DNA from: Thioploca sp.
Lineage (GTDB): Bacteria > Pseudomonadota > Gammaproteobacteria > Beggiatoales > Beggiatoaceae
Assembly (NCBI GenBank): GCA_011371325.1
Contig: DRQV01000027.1
Location: 1-6,502 of the forward strand
DNA length: 6,502 nucleotides
Direction: 5' to 3'
Under the pieces are notes generated by a model. The model saw only the letters and a list, made by a program, of their open reading frames with translations. It searched no databases and had not been told where the DNA came from. The position numbers and the translations under genes are program-made. Shown piece by piece: positions 5,883 to 6,502 of this stretch; within the stretch, counting starts at the first letter, position 1, and each line of letters begins with the position of its first letter.

Positions 5883-6502
5883 TTAAGGAAGAAAAATAAC
5901 ATTTTCTCCAATAGTTACTCTATCCTCAAATATAACATCATTAGAGATGATAAGATTTTTGAGATAACTACCTTTTTTAATAGTTAAAGTTTCTAACATG
6001 GCTGGATATTCAGGATTACCTGTAATTTCCCCACATAAAGTACCTCCAATAATAAGAGTGTTTGATAATAAATTTACATCGCAGATTCCATCAATCTTAC
6101 TGTTATTAAAAATTATCCCTCCTAAATTACCACCTGAAATAGAAGCACCATGAAAAGCTATGTTTTCAATCGTCCCATTGTTGGTAATTGTGCCGGTTAA
6201 CACACCTTCAATTTCATCATTGTCTGAATTTAGACCAGTTACTATTGCTTCGATTTCAATGGTCAAATTAGAAGCCCAACCATGATTTTCCATTTGGCCA
6301 GTTAGGATACCGTTAGATACACTGGCATTTTTGGCAATAAATATATTATCAATTTCTCTATTTTGGAAAGTACAATAGGTGTAAATTTTATTACTTTCCG
6401 GGCATGGTTTGGTAGGTGATGAATTATATATTGGTAGTATGTTAGTTACAGGAGTAATAACTTCATTTGTATCAATAGAATTATCTTTTGTTTTTGTAAT
6501 AA
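5883..6502 (-). CDS. Beta-solenoid-like repeat protein, C-terminal 205 residues (start outside window)
   Basis: The frame is open from the right edge to a TAA at 5883-5885. The ATG at 6293 is internal: the 69 codons before it are open and carry the same repeat pattern, so this is a gene cut by the window. Visible residues 1-35 are Thr/Ser/Asn/Pro-rich and look like a linker. A short region with three cysteines follows (KPCPESNKIYTYC, reading CPESNKIYTYC). After it come loosely repeated units of about 23-30 residues built on 'I-x-G-G-x-L-x-G-x-I-x-N', for example GVLTGTITNNGTIENI, ISGGNLGGIIFNNSKI and IIGGTLCGEITGNPEYP. The end, VTIGENVIFLP, resembles a left-handed hexapeptide turn. Such periodic Gly/Asn/Ile sequence suggests a beta-solenoid. 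From memory, similar repeats occur in large extracellular proteins of Beggiatoa and Thiomargarita relatives. A surface or secreted structural role is inferred; the signal peptide, if any, lies outside the window. The composition differs clearly from the housekeeping genes. Confidence 0.8.
   Translation of the reverse strand, partial: ITKTKDNSIDTNEVITPVTNILPIYNSSPTKPCPESNKIYTYCTFQNREIDNIFIAKNASVSNGILTGQMENHGWASNLTIEIEAIVTGLNSDNDEIEGVLTGTITNNGTIENIAFHGASISGGNLGGIIFNNSKIDGICDVNLLSNTLIIGGTLCGEITGNPEYPAMLETLTIKKGSYLKNLIISNDVIFEDRVTIGENVIFLP

Overview
The window is AT-rich bacterial DNA, roughly one third G+C by eye. Every convincing gene lies on the minus strand, so transcription runs from high to low coordinates. 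It contains two standard bacterial envelope-lipid genes (uppS and cdsA), a divergent heme-copper-oxidase-like membrane protein, a YhaN-type ATPase and a secreted-looking beta-solenoid repeat protein. The repeat protein's 'L-x-G-x-I-x-N-x-G' pattern resembles proteins I associate with large sulfur bacteria (Beggiatoa/Thiomargarita relatives). A gammaproteobacterium of that kind is my best guess, but this rests on recalled resemblance and no search was run.

Layout in transcription order. (1) 6502-5883: C-terminal 205 residues of a repeat protein whose start lies outside the window. (2) 5882-5324: about 560 bases with no convincing intact gene. They hold a strong 21-bp stem-loop (5790-5846), a 15-nt palindrome (5469-5483) and a possible frameshifted small membrane-protein gene that would abut the next gene. 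(3) 5323-3962: a 12-helix homologue of heme-copper oxidase subunit I. It keeps the heme-ligand histidines but appears to lack the paired CuB histidines and the cross-linked tyrosine. (4) 3961-3845: intergenic, with a good promoter (perfect -35 TTGACA) and a palindrome in the predicted leader. (5) 3844-3104: uppS, overlapping by 19 bases (6) 3122-2322: cdsA. (7) 2321-2204: intergenic, with a nested inverted repeat. (8) 2203-1: first 734 residues of a YhaN-family SMC-like ATPase that runs off the left edge.

How the genes fit together. UppS makes the undecaprenyl diphosphate that becomes the lipid carrier for peptidoglycan and O-antigen synthesis. CdsA makes CDP-diacylglycerol, the precursor of the membrane phospholipids. 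The two are translationally coupled, as in many bacteria. The usual gammaproteobacterial neighbours (tsf-pyrH-frr upstream, dxr-rseP-bamA downstream) are absent, so the conserved cluster has been broken up here. The oxidase-like gene, the ATPase gene and the repeat-protein gene have no obvious functional link to lipid synthesis. I see no CRISPR array, tRNA, rRNA, intact transposase or phage gene. The most unusual items are the oxidase-like protein with its altered active site and the structured, apparently gene-free stretch just upstream of it.
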